Assembly: GCA_902529105.1 (NCBI GenBank)
Contig: CABZUW010000011.1
Location: 1 to 40,501, forward strand
DNA from: an uncultured Pelagibacteraceae bacterium
Lineage (GTDB): Bacteria > Pseudomonadota > Alphaproteobacteria > Pelagibacterales > Pelagibacteraceae
Direction of reading: 5' to 3'
DNA length: 40,501 nt
The notes beneath the pieces were generated by a model. It was not told the origin of the DNA. It saw only the letters and a list, made by a program, of their open reading frames with translations, and did not search any database. Shown in pieces: positions 7,954-16,166 of the stretch. Position 1 is the first letter of the stretch. Every line of letters starts with the position of its first letter. The position numbers and the translations under genes were made by a program.

Positions 7954-9072
7954 ATGAAAAGACAATTAAACTCTTTAGGCATAGATAAAGACCCAAAAGA
8001 GACTAAAGTTGTAGTCGCAATGTCTGGCGGTGTAGATTCCTCTACTGTAGCAGCTATGATGAAACAACAAGGCTATAAAGTCATTGGTGTAACACTAAAA
8101 TTGTATGATGACAGCAAAGAAATTGCTCAATCTAAAGTTTGCTGCTCAGGTCAGGATATTTTAGACGCTAAAAGAGTTGCGCACAAATTAAATATTGAGC
8201 ATAAGATTTTTTATTACCAAAGTAAGTTTAGAGAGGGTGTGATAAATAATTTCGTAGATAGTTATTTAAAAGGTGAAACACCAATTCCATGTGTGCAATG
8301 TAATAAAACTGTGAAATTTAACGATTTATTTCATGAGTCTAAAAATCTTAAAGCAGATGCGCTTGTTACAGGACATTATGTAAAAAGTGTTACTAAAAAC
8401 AATGTAACCGAAATGTATCGAGGAGTTGATGAAAACAGAGATCAAAGTTATTTTTTGTTTAATACTACAAGAGAACAGCTCAATTTTTTAAGATTTCCTC
8501 TTGGAAACTTGCTTAAAAAAGAAACGAGAGAAATAGCAAAAAATTTAGATTTAAATGTAGCTGATAAACCTGATAGTCAAGATATATGCTTTGTACCAAA
8601 TGGAGATTATGTTTCAGTTATAGAAAAATTCAGGCCTGACTCATTTAAAAAAGGTAATATTAAAAATACCTCAGGAAAAGTTCTAGGAGTGCACGAAGGT
8701 ATAATTAATTTTACTATTGGACAAAGAAAAGGAATTAAAATTGCACATCATGATCCCTTGTACGTCATAGATATAATTGCTGATAAAAATGAAATTATAG
8801 TTGGATCTAAAGATGAGTTATTAAAGAAAGAGATTTTGCTTAAAGATATAAATTTTTTAGTTAATAAAGAATTCTTTAACAATGAAATTTTCGTAAAGGT
8901 TAGATCAACTGGGAAGTTATTAAGATCAAAATTAGATATAAATAATGGATCCACAAAATTAATTTTATTAGAGGATGAATATGGTATTTCACCTGGACAA
9001 GCATGCGTTTTTTACTCAAAAGATGAATTAGGTGATAAAGTTCTAGGTGGTGGTTGGATTACAAAAAATTAA
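7954..9072 (+). CDS. mnmA: tRNA-specific 2-thiouridylase MnmA
   Basis: Catalyses ATP-dependent 2-thiolation of uridine 34 in tRNAs for Lys, Glu and Gln. The N-terminal PP-loop [15 protein letters not shown] (about 23-37) activates the uridine. [11 protein letters not shown] (about 112-122) and [12 protein letters not shown] (about 210) hold the two catalytic cysteines, and the C-terminal block SPGQACVFY is typical. The 372 aa include roughly 17 residues before the PP-loop strand. The 3' end overlaps the convergent membrane protein gene by 4 bases. It is divergent from the DUF3553-cysQ operon. Confidence 0.97.
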   Translation: MKRQLNSLGIDKDPKETKVVVAMSGGVDSSTVAAMMKQQGYKVIGVTLKLYDDSKEIAQSKVCCSGQDILDAKRVAHKLNIEHKIFYYQSKFREGVINNFVDSYLKGETPIPCVQCNKTVKFNDLFHESKNLKADALVTGHYVKSVTKNNVTEMYRGVDENRDQSYFLFNTTREQLNFLRFPLGNLLKKETREIAKNLDLNVADKPDSQDICFVPNGDYVSVIEKFRPDSFKKGNIKNTSGKVLGVHEGIINFTIGQRKGIKIAHHDPLYVIDIIADKNEIIVGSKDELLKKEILLKDINFLVNKEFFNNEIFVKVRSTGKLLRSKLDINNGSTKLILLEDEYGISPGQACVFYSKDELGDKVLGGGWITKN

Positions 9073-9755
9073 TTTTTCTTCCACATAAAAAAAGTCAATA
9101 AATAAAAACTTATAACTCCAACAAAATAATCCCACTCAAGTGCATGTTTTAAATATTTATTACCTGGAGCACTTACTATTGGTATAGAGATTAAAGCTAC
9201 AATAATTAATAATGAAACTAGAAAAATTTTAAGTTTTAGAAATATTTCATTTATGTTTTCAGAAATTGAATGTCTTATTTTGTATAAACAAATTACTAGA
9301 TATGTTTGTGCAATAATTTCAAAAACTATAAAAAATAAAATTACCACACGTCTAAAAAGTTTATACAATTCATACTCAAATTTAATTCCCAAAAAAATTG
9401 AATGTATAACTAGAAGCACAGCAGAGCCTATACCAAAAAAAACAAACTTATTGATGTAAGTATTTTTTGGATCTTTATATAAAATTATTTTTTTATTATT
9501 TAACCAATATTTAATTAATAAAAATGAAGTTAAGAACATTGCTGGCTTAAATATCAAATATGTTGGAAAAACTCTTGCAGTACGACTTATTGATGCCTTT
9601 CCATCAATGTAAGGAATTGTGTCATGTAATATGTGTTCTTGATTTGGAAATAAACCATGAAATTGTGTAATTAAAATTAAACAAGCATTTATTGCAAAGA
9701 AAGGTAAAATAAAAATCCATAAACTCATGGATTTTACTTTTGAGATATTGTCCAT
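9069..9755 (-). CDS. Six-helix membrane protein, possibly Frag1/DRAM/Sfk1-like
   Basis: A 228-aa inner-membrane protein with about six hydrophobic segments. The loop after helix 1 ([23 protein letters not shown], about 44-66) resembles the conserved 'P.IS.t....p' loop of the Frag1/DRAM/Sfk1 superfamily, but this is from memory and only one motif supports it. No catalytic residues are apparent. It begins 11 bases after the 27-aa basic peptide gene, with which it is probably cotranscribed, and converges on mnmA. Confidence 0.5.
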   Translation of the reverse strand: MDNISKVKSMSLWIFILPFFAINACLILITQFHGLFPNQEHILHDTIPYIDGKASISRTARVFPTYLIFKPAMFLTSFLLIKYWLNNKKIILYKDPKNTYINKFVFFGIGSAVLLVIHSIFLGIKFEYELYKLFRRVVILFFIVFEIIAQTYLVICLYKIRHSISENINEIFLKLKIFLVSLLIIVALISIPIVSAPGNKYLKHALEWDYFVGVISFYLLTFFMWKKN

Positions 9756-9766
9756 TTTAAGATTTC

Positions 9767-9850
9767 TTATTTCTTTTTATTCTTTTTTCTCGCTCTTCTT
9801 TTTTTTGAGCCCATTTTTCTTCGGCCTCTATGTTTTTTTGGGTAACCCAT
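9767..9850 (-). CDS. 27-aa highly basic peptide
   Basis: Minus-strand frame from ATG 9850 to TAA 9767. It begins MGYPKKHRGRRKMGSK, and more than half of its residues are Lys or Arg. AGGAG lies immediately upstream, though only 3 bases from the ATG, which is short. The composition recalls tiny ribosome-associated proteins such as bL36, bTHX or the Cox24/AURKAIP1 motif, but I do not recognise a specific family. Its codons include GGC, CGA and GCG, so GC content is well above that of the neighbouring gaps. This suggests selection on sequence rather than random AT-rich DNA. Confidence 0.5.
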   Translation of the reverse strand: MGYPKKHRGRRKMGSKKRRARKKNKKK

Positions 9851-9924
9851 AATCTCCTTATTTATAATTTTATTGACTTATTTGTGGGATATAGCATTGT
9901 CAAACTTACTTATCAAATTTATTT

Positions 9925-11100
9925 ATGGTTAAATCTGTCAAAACTTTTTTAAAACATACGTACAAAGACTACATAACCCGTTCAGTTAACCCACCACTGG
10001 TAAGAACCTCAACTATGGTCTTTAAATCAATGTCTGATTTAAGAAAGATTCAGAGGAAAAATTTAAAAAATCCTAGAGGAGGACATTTTGAATATGGAAG
10101 GCAAGGTACTGCAACAACATTTGAGCTTGAAAAAATTTTAACCAATTTAGAGGAATCTTATCATACTTTTTTAACACCAACTGGTTTTGGATCTGTTTTT
10201 TTGTGTCTATTTAGCATTTTAAGACCAAATGATGAAATTATAATCGCAGATCCAATATATAGCCCAACAAGATTATTAACAGAAAATTATTTGAAAGAGT
10301 TTGATATTAAAACTAAATTTTACGATCCAAACAATTTAGATACTATAAAAAAAAATTTCACAAAAAAAACAAAGTTAATTTATGTTGAGAACCCAGGAAG
10401 CAATACTTTTGAATTCCAAGATTTAGGTAAAATCATTTCTTTTGCAAAAAAACATAAAGTCTTAACAGCGATCGATAATACCTGGGCAACACCATATTTC
10501 TTAAAACCTATAAAAATTGGTTTTGATTTATCAATTGTATCTGCAACAAAATATTATTCAGGCCATTCTGACGTTATGGGAGGAAGTCTAGCAGTAAGTA
10601 AAAGAGTATTTAATAAAGTAATTAAAGCTCAGAATATGACTGGTCTAAGATTAAGTCCTGATGACGCTTATTTTATAATGCGGGGAATTAGGACACTAGA
10701 TGTAAGATTAGATAAACATCAGGATAATGCAATTAAAATAGCAAAGTTTTTATCGAAAAAAAAGAATATAGAAGTTTTGTATCCTTACAAGAAAAATAAC
10801 AAAAATTATAAATATTGGAAAAAATATTATACAGGATCATCAGGACTAATGGGTCTGAAAATAAAAGTACAAAATAAAAATTCAGTCGATAAATTTGTAA
10901 ATTCACTTAAATTTTTTGGTCATGGTTATAGTTGGGGAGGATATGAAAGTTTGGCTTTGCATCAACAAATAAAAGAGCAAGGTAATAGGAAATATCTTAG
11001 TTTAAAAAAAAATGAGCATATTGTAAGATTGCATATTGGATTAGAAGATTCAAAAGATCTAATTAACGATATCAAAAATTCATTAAGATTTTTAAAATGA
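9925..11100 (+). CDS. metC: Cys/Met-metabolism PLP enzyme, cystathionine beta-lyase-like
   Basis: A 391-aa fold-type I PLP enzyme. In relatives it cleaves cystathionine to homocysteine, pyruvate and ammonia. FEYGRQGTATTFELEK (about 55-70) is the conserved phosphate-binding and substrate loop. IDNTWATPYFLKP holds the PLP-pairing Asp (about 184). SATKYYSGHSDVMGG holds the Schiff-base Lys (about 209), with the SGHSDV variant characteristic of MetC-like enzymes. Its stop overlaps the MFS transporter start (ATGA). Family members can act on related sulfur amino acids, so the exact substrate is inferred. Confidence 0.83.
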   Translation: MVKSVKTFLKHTYKDYITRSVNPPLVRTSTMVFKSMSDLRKIQRKNLKNPRGGHFEYGRQGTATTFELEKILTNLEESYHTFLTPTGFGSVFLCLFSILRPNDEIIIADPIYSPTRLLTENYLKEFDIKTKFYDPNNLDTIKKNFTKKTKLIYVENPGSNTFEFQDLGKIISFAKKHKVLTAIDNTWATPYFLKPIKIGFDLSIVSATKYYSGHSDVMGGSLAVSKRVFNKVIKAQNMTGLRLSPDDAYFIMRGIRTLDVRLDKHQDNAIKIAKFLSKKKNIEVLYPYKKNNKNYKYWKKYYTGSSGLMGLKIKVQNKNSVDKFVNSLKFFGHGYSWGGYESLALHQQIKEQGNRKYLSLKKNEHIVRLHIGLEDSKDLINDIKNSLRFLK

Positions 11101-12326
11101 CCACTGACAAATTTATAACTAATAAATTAGCCCTAACTACTTTGATAGCAGCCTGCCTAGTAGTTCTAATATCTTTGAGTGTTCGACAGGTATTTGGAAT
11201 GTTTTTTATGGATTTTAATATTGATCTTGGAATTTCAAATACCGAATTTGGACTAGCTATTGGAATTCAAATGCTTGGATGGGGGCTTTCAGGACCTATT
11301 TTTGGAGCTATTGCGGATAAATATGGAGGACATAAAGCAATAATGCTTGCATTTATATTTTATATTTTAGGAGTATATTTTTTATATTCTGGTCAAAATA
11401 CAGGCCTATATTTTCAAATAAGTTTAGGGGTATTAATTGGTATTGGTTGTGGAGGTACAGCAATAAGTATCCCTATGTCAATTGTTGGAAAACATTTCCC
11501 TCTTTCAAATAGAACTATTGCAATGAGTCTTGTAACTGCAACTGGATCATTTGGATATTTTATATCACCTTTATTCACTAATTATTCATTAGCTAATAAT
11601 GGATGGGTTGATACACTATTTTACTTTATTGTATTTTTAAGCATTGGTTTTGTAATTGCTTATTTTGTTAGATCACCTAATGAAAATGAAAGTTCAGGAG
11701 ATTCTAAAACAAACCAAAAACAGACTACATTTCAAGCTTTAAGTGAGGCTTTTAGTAATAAAAGTTATTTGTTGTTAATATCAGGCTTTTTTGTTTGTGG
11801 ATTTCATATCACTTTAGTTGGTACTCATGTACCTAAATATGTAATTGATAGAGGACTTGGTGACTGGACAGCAGCCATGATATTATCTTTAATCGGTTTA
11901 TTTAATATTTTTGGATCATTATTAAGCGGTTACTTATCAGCTAAAATGAGTAAGAAAATTATTTTAAGTGTTATCTATTTTTTAAGAGGTATTTCAATTA
12001 TTGCGTTTATTTTTCTACCTCCAAGCAACATTTCATCTATAATTTTTGGAGCGAGTTTTGGACTTTTATGGTTATCAACTGTACCCGCAACAAGTGGAAT
12101 TGTTGCGCATATATTTGGAACAAGGTATCTAGGACTACTTTATGGATTAGTTTTTTTAAGTCATCAAATTGGCTCTTTTTTTGGTGCATATCTTGGGGGA
12201 TTGTTCTACGACATTTATGGTTCATATGACTATGCGTGGTATTTGGCAATTGCATTATCTGTATTTGCAGGTTTAATACACTTACCAATAAAAGAGAAGT
12301 CAGTTGAAAGATTACAAAAAGTATAA
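11097..12326 (+). CDS. MFS transporter, monocarboxylate/OFA-like
   Basis: A 409-aa major facilitator protein with twelve predicted helices. The loop between helices 2 and 3 reads GPIFGAIADKYGGHKAIM (about 63-80), matching the MFS signature G...D..G.r. A hydrophilic central loop (about 198-215) divides the two six-helix halves. The N-terminus, RQVFGMFFMDFNIDLG, resembles the oxalate/formate or monocarboxylate branch. It overlaps the upstream PLP lyase by 4 bases and the downstream pabB by 23. Cotranscription is likely, but whether its cargo relates to folate or to sulfur amino acids cannot be told. Confidence 0.8.
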   Translation: MTTDKFITNKLALTTLIAACLVVLISLSVRQVFGMFFMDFNIDLGISNTEFGLAIGIQMLGWGLSGPIFGAIADKYGGHKAIMLAFIFYILGVYFLYSGQNTGLYFQISLGVLIGIGCGGTAISIPMSIVGKHFPLSNRTIAMSLVTATGSFGYFISPLFTNYSLANNGWVDTLFYFIVFLSIGFVIAYFVRSPNENESSGDSKTNQKQTTFQALSEAFSNKSYLLLISGFFVCGFHITLVGTHVPKYVIDRGLGDWTAAMILSLIGLFNIFGSLLSGYLSAKMSKKIILSVIYFLRGISIIAFIFLPPSNISSIIFGASFGLLWLSTVPATSGIVAHIFGTRYLGLLYGLVFLSHQIGSFFGAYLGGLFYDIYGSYDYAWYLAIALSVFAGLIHLPIKEKSVERLQKV

Positions 12327-13518
12327 ATTTAAATTTAATCCTTATTTGGAGAGTCTTTACCAATCTGATGAACCTTTAATAATCTATAAAGTAGAAAATG
12401 GTTATAACATTTACACTCATTTTTCAAAAAAAATTATTTTAACAAATAGAAATATAAATAAATTTTTTAAATCTTTTAATAAAAAAAAATACAATAAAGA
12501 AACAGATTTAATGATAGGTTTTTTTGGTTATGATCTACTATGTAATTTGATAGGTTTAAAAACTGTAAACCAAAAAAAAAGCAATTTTTATAAAGGTATA
12601 TTTTACAAACCAGAGACCATTATAAAGATAAGAGATAACATTAAAATAGTATCTAAACTTAAGCATAAAAAATTAAAAATAAATTTTCAAAAAACTCAAG
12701 TATCAAGTCCTTTCAAAATGAATATAAAATTTCCTAAATATCAAAAAATTTTTGATTACTTTTCAAGAAAAATAAGACAAGGTGAAACTTATCAGATTAA
12801 AATTTGCACTAAATATAGGAATAAATCAAAAATAAACCCTATTAATTTTTTTTGGAAATTAATGAAGGTGAACGCTTCTCCTGAGGCATTTATGATAAGA
12901 GATAAGGATTATTCAATAGTTAGCTGTTCACCCGAAACATTAATTAATAAAAAAGGCTCAAATATTTTTACTAAACCAATTGCAGGTACCCTAAAAAAAA
13001 ATAATGGTTTAGATAAGAAAAAAGCTTTAAAATTTTTCAAAAACAACATCAAAGAGACTAAAGAACATAATATGATTGTAGATATGGAAAGAAGTGATTT
13101 ATCTAAAATTTGTAAGCCAGGCACTGTAAAAATTTTTAAAAAGAAATTTGTTGAGGAGTATAAACATCTTTATCACTATGTTACTTTAGTTAAAGGTCAA
13201 CTAATTAATAAAATTGACTTAAAAGATATAATTAAATCAATGATGCCTGGTGGATCTGTTATAGGGTGTCCAAAAATTAGAACTTTAGAGCTTTTAAATA
13301 ATCAAGAAAATGAGGATAGAAATATTTATACAGGAAGCTTCGGTTTCATTAAGTATAATAAAGATATGAGATTTAATATTATTATAAGGTCTATTTTAAA
13401 TTATAAAAATTTTTCAGAGATATCAGCTGCATCAGGCGTGGTTTTAGACAGCACAGCTAAAAAAGAATTTAATGAAAATTATATAAAGGCAAAATCTTTA
13501 TTGGAATTATATAAATGA
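12304..13518 (+). CDS. pabB: Aminodeoxychorismate synthase component I
   Basis: The chorismate-binding subunit that, with PabA-derived ammonia, converts chorismate to 4-amino-4-deoxychorismate for folate. The C-terminal chorismate-binding domain is complete: GETYQIKICTKY (about 160-171), SCSPETLI, KPIAGTLKK, DMERSDLSKIC, MMPGGSVIGCPK and the final YTGSFGFI. The key motif is PIAGT rather than PIKGT. E. coli PabB uses that Lys; TrpE and many other PabBs have Ala. Identity as PabB rather than TrpE rests on the adjacent pabA and pabC. The start is a TTG inside the transporter gene; no ATG occurs before residue 60. Confidence 0.85.
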   Translation: MKDYKKYKFKFNPYLESLYQSDEPLIIYKVENGYNIYTHFSKKIILTNRNINKFFKSFNKKKYNKETDLMIGFFGYDLLCNLIGLKTVNQKKSNFYKGIFYKPETIIKIRDNIKIVSKLKHKKLKINFQKTQVSSPFKMNIKFPKYQKIFDYFSRKIRQGETYQIKICTKYRNKSKINPINFFWKLMKVNASPEAFMIRDKDYSIVSCSPETLINKKGSNIFTKPIAGTLKKNNGLDKKKALKFFKNNIKETKEHNMIVDMERSDLSKICKPGTVKIFKKKFVEEYKHLYHYVTLVKGQLINKIDLKDIIKSMMPGGSVIGCPKIRTLELLNNQENEDRNIYTGSFGFIKYNKDMRFNIIIRSILNYKNFSEISAASGVVLDSTAKKEFNENYIKAKSLLELYK

Positions 13519-14072
13519 TATATGTTATTGATCATCAAGACTCTTTTACATGGAATGTTGTTCATCAATTTAGGAAGTTTGATAAAGTTTATTGTTCAAA
13601 TTATTTTAATGTAGACTATAAAATATTAAATAGCTCTGAGACAATAGTACTATCACCTGGACCTGGCGCACCAAAAGATTATCCCCAAACATCTAAAATT
13701 TATAAAAATTTTAAAGGAAAGAAAAAAATAATTGGAATTTGTTTAGGTTATCAACAAATTCTTCACAATGAAAAAGGAAAAATAATTCAGCAAAAAAATA
13801 TATATCACGGTTATCAATCCAAAGTAAAAGTTACAAATAAAAGTAAAATTTTTAAAAAAAATAAAACCTTTAAGGTTGGAAGGTATCACTCGTTAAAATT
13901 ACGTGAACCGTTTAATTCAAATTCTTTAAGCATCACAATGAGATGTAGTAAAACAAATATACCGATGGCTATTGAGGATACAAAAAATAAAATTTATGGT
14001 TTTCAATTTCATCCTGAATCATTCTTAACTGAAAATGGCGACTTTATTATTAAAAAAATCTTATCTAACTAA
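13515..14072 (+). CDS. pabA: Glutamine amidotransferase component of aminodeoxychorismate synthase
   Basis: A 185-aa class I glutamine amidotransferase that feeds ammonia to PabB. Motifs: DHQDSFTWNVVH at the N-terminus, LSPGPGAPKDYP (about 46-57), the nucleophile elbow GICLGYQQIL with Cys 76, and FQFHPESFLTENG with the catalytic His and Glu. The usual GICLGHQ is GICLGYQ here, a substitution next to the active site but not in the catalytic triad. It overlaps pabB by 4 bases and pabC by 38. Confidence 0.9.
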   Translation: MIYVIDHQDSFTWNVVHQFRKFDKVYCSNYFNVDYKILNSSETIVLSPGPGAPKDYPQTSKIYKNFKGKKKIIGICLGYQQILHNEKGKIIQQKNIYHGYQSKVKVTNKSKIFKKNKTFKVGRYHSLKLREPFNSNSLSITMRCSKTNIPMAIEDTKNKIYGFQFHPESFLTENGDFIIKKILSN

Positions 14073-14805
14073 TTCTTTAAAAGAAGTACCATTTAAAGAT
14101 TTATGGGGTTCTCATGGTGTATTTACAACTATGCGAGTAATTGGAAAGCCTTTTAAAATAATTTTTTTAAAAAATCACTTAAACAATTTGATTAACTCTA
14201 CAAAAGATTACAAAATTTTTAAAAAAAACGTAAAATCTAAATTAAATCAAATTTTAAAAATAAATTTAAAAAGAGGCAAAAAATATAATCATTTATTAAG
14301 AGTAGCCATTACTAATAATTTAATTTCAATATCTATAAGAAATAGAATTACCCCAAGTAAAAATTTTAAATTAAAACTATTAAAATATAGAAGGCTAGAC
14401 CCTGAATACAAAAATCTTAAATACAAATTTATTTTAAAAAAAATGCAAAATATTAATTTAAAATCCTCTGATTTGGCCTTAACATTTAATAACCAAATAT
14501 ACGAAACAGGAACAGCTAATCTAATTTTTGTAAAAAATAATAAATTATTTTCTCCAAAGAAAAATTTTTATAAAGGAATTACACTTAAATTTTTTGACAA
14601 TAAATTTAATATAAATTACTCAAATATCCATTTAAAGAATCTAAAAGATTTCAGTGAAATAATTTTAGTTGGTTCTGGTAAAGGTGTTATTTCAGTGACT
14701 AATGTTCAAGGCATGATATGGAGAAGAAAAAGCCTAAAACACTATAAAATTCTTAAAAAATATTATGAAAAAGCTGTTACTAAGTGTCCAAGATATTACA
14801 GTTGA
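14035..14805 (+). CDS. pabC: Aminodeoxychorismate lyase-like (class IV PLP aminotransferase)
   Basis: A 256-aa class IV aminotransferase-fold enzyme, expected to convert aminodeoxychorismate to p-aminobenzoate and pyruvate. Visible features are SHGVFTTMRVIGKPFKI (about 27-43, the FETmR-like motif with Thr for Glu), the Lys-rich FILKKMQN segment that should carry the PLP lysine, and YETGTANLIFV (about 161-171), the conserved E-x-G-x-x-N-I motif. The N-terminal part is divergent. The start overlaps pabA by 38 bases, so the true start may be slightly later. The position after pabB and pabA makes PabC more likely than a branched-chain aminotransferase. Confidence 0.75.
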   Translation: MATLLLKKSYLTNSLKEVPFKDLWGSHGVFTTMRVIGKPFKIIFLKNHLNNLINSTKDYKIFKKNVKSKLNQILKINLKRGKKYNHLLRVAITNNLISISIRNRITPSKNFKLKLLKYRRLDPEYKNLKYKFILKKMQNINLKSSDLALTFNNQIYETGTANLIFVKNNKLFSPKKNFYKGITLKFFDNKFNINYSNIHLKNLKDFSEIILVGSGKGVISVTNVQGMIWRRKSLKHYKILKKYYEKAVTKCPRYYS

Positions 14806-14864
14806 TCTATTAATTTAACTATATTACAAATTTAGAATTGTTTTAAATTGCGGAGATCATAAAA

Positions 14865-15665
14865 ATGTTAACTTCTAACCCTTTTTACATTCTTACTGAA
14901 AGCATTGCGCCAATATTCATGCAAATATTTGTTATTTTGATGATCGCATTGATTGTTGTTGGAACAGTAATGGATATGATTCATAAAAAAAATGTAAAAT
15001 ATTTTTTTGAAAATGCAAAGAAGGCAAAAAAAAATGCAACTAAAGTTTTGTCAACAGGTGATAGAATAAAAGTATTATCTAAAACTATTGTAAGTGACAT
15101 AGCAACTACATCTGAGCTTGGCGCAGGTAAAAGAAGAGCAGCTCATGTTATGGGCATGTATGGAACAATTTTATTTTGGGTTTCAACAGTTGTTATGGTT
15201 TTTATGTATACTAACCCATCATCAAATACACCTAACATCTGGCCAATACTTTGGCACGCAGGTGCTTTACTCACAGTTATAGGTGGTTGTTGGTTCTGGT
15301 TTTTTTTAAGAGTAGATGTCTATTCAGAAGCTCAACCATGGTACAGAATAATTAAAGCTGATTTGTTTGTTCTAGCCTTAATAGCTACATCTTTATTCGG
15401 TTTAATTTGGTCTTATTTACAAAATATGGATCTCGGATCTAGATGGGACGATAAAGTATTTTTAGTTTTTTATATAGTTGCAAACTTGATTCTTTTTGGC
15501 GGAGTTTATTGGTCTAAATTTGCACATATGTTTTATAAACCTGGAGCTGCAATACAAAAAAATCTTGCTGAAGCTGATGGATCAAGGGATAATTTACCAC
15601 CAGAAGCTGATGGTCCTGAGCAATTTGGCCTAGGTATAAAAAGAGAAGAGCCAAAACACTATTAA
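14865..15665 (+). CDS. aprM: Adenylylsulfate reductase membrane anchor AprM
   Basis: A 266-aa protein with about five to six membrane helices, directly upstream of aprB and aprA. It has a basic cytoplasmic loop after helix 1, a conserved AAHVMGMYGTILFWVST segment and two later His residues (LWHAGALL, FAHMFYKPG) that could coordinate haem or interact with quinone. The assignment rests mainly on position and topology. AprM is the recognised membrane partner of the SAR11-type Apr complex, passing electrons between Apr and the quinone pool. GGAG about 9 bases upstream supports the start. It is probably the first gene of the aprMBA operon. Confidence 0.8.
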   Translation: MLTSNPFYILTESIAPIFMQIFVILMIALIVVGTVMDMIHKKNVKYFFENAKKAKKNATKVLSTGDRIKVLSKTIVSDIATTSELGAGKRRAAHVMGMYGTILFWVSTVVMVFMYTNPSSNTPNIWPILWHAGALLTVIGGCWFWFFLRVDVYSEAQPWYRIIKADLFVLALIATSLFGLIWSYLQNMDLGSRWDDKVFLVFYIVANLILFGGVYWSKFAHMFYKPGAAIQKNLAEADGSRDNLPPEADGPEQFGLGIKREEPKHY

Positions 15666-15695
15666 TATGTTATTAGAAAAGGAAAATTTATAAAA

Positions 15696-16166
15696 ATGTC
15701 AACTTTTGTATATATGACCCGATGTGATGGCTGTGGACATTGTGTAGATATTTGTCCTTCGGACATAATGCATATCGATGAGAATATTAGAAGAGCAAAA
15801 AACATTGAGCCAAATTTTTGTTGGGAATGTTACTCGTGCGTTAAAGCATGTCCAAATCATGCTATAGATGTAAGAGGATACGCTGACTTTGCACCAATGG
15901 GTCACAGCGTTAGAGTTAGAAGAGAAGAAGAAAAAGGAAAAATTTCTTGGAGAATTAAATTTAGAAATGGAACAGAAAAAAACTTTGTTTCACCTATCAC
16001 AACTAAGCCATGGGGAAAACATATTCCAAAACTTGCTGAGGCTGATACGCCAAATCAAGGAGAGATGCAATCACAGATACTTTATAATGAACCTCATGGA
16101 TTAAATACCGATAAAGATTTACCGACTATTAATAAAGACACCTTTAAAAAGGGAGTTTATTATTAA
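15696..16166 (+). CDS. aprB: Adenylylsulfate reductase beta subunit (ferredoxin-like)
   Basis: A 156-aa iron-sulfur subunit with two [4Fe-4S] cluster motifs: CDGCGHCVDICP (about 10-21) and CWECYSCVKACP (about 43-54). A C-terminal tail of about 90 residues wraps the alpha subunit in known structures. It transfers electrons between the FAD of AprA and the membrane partner. It abuts aprA (last base of aprB is the first of aprA), showing tight coupling. Confidence 0.95.
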   Translation: MSTFVYMTRCDGCGHCVDICPSDIMHIDENIRRAKNIEPNFCWECYSCVKACPNHAIDVRGYADFAPMGHSVRVRREEEKGKISWRIKFRNGTEKNFVSPITTKPWGKHIPKLAEADTPNQGEMQSQILYNEPHGLNTDKDLPTINKDTFKKGVYY

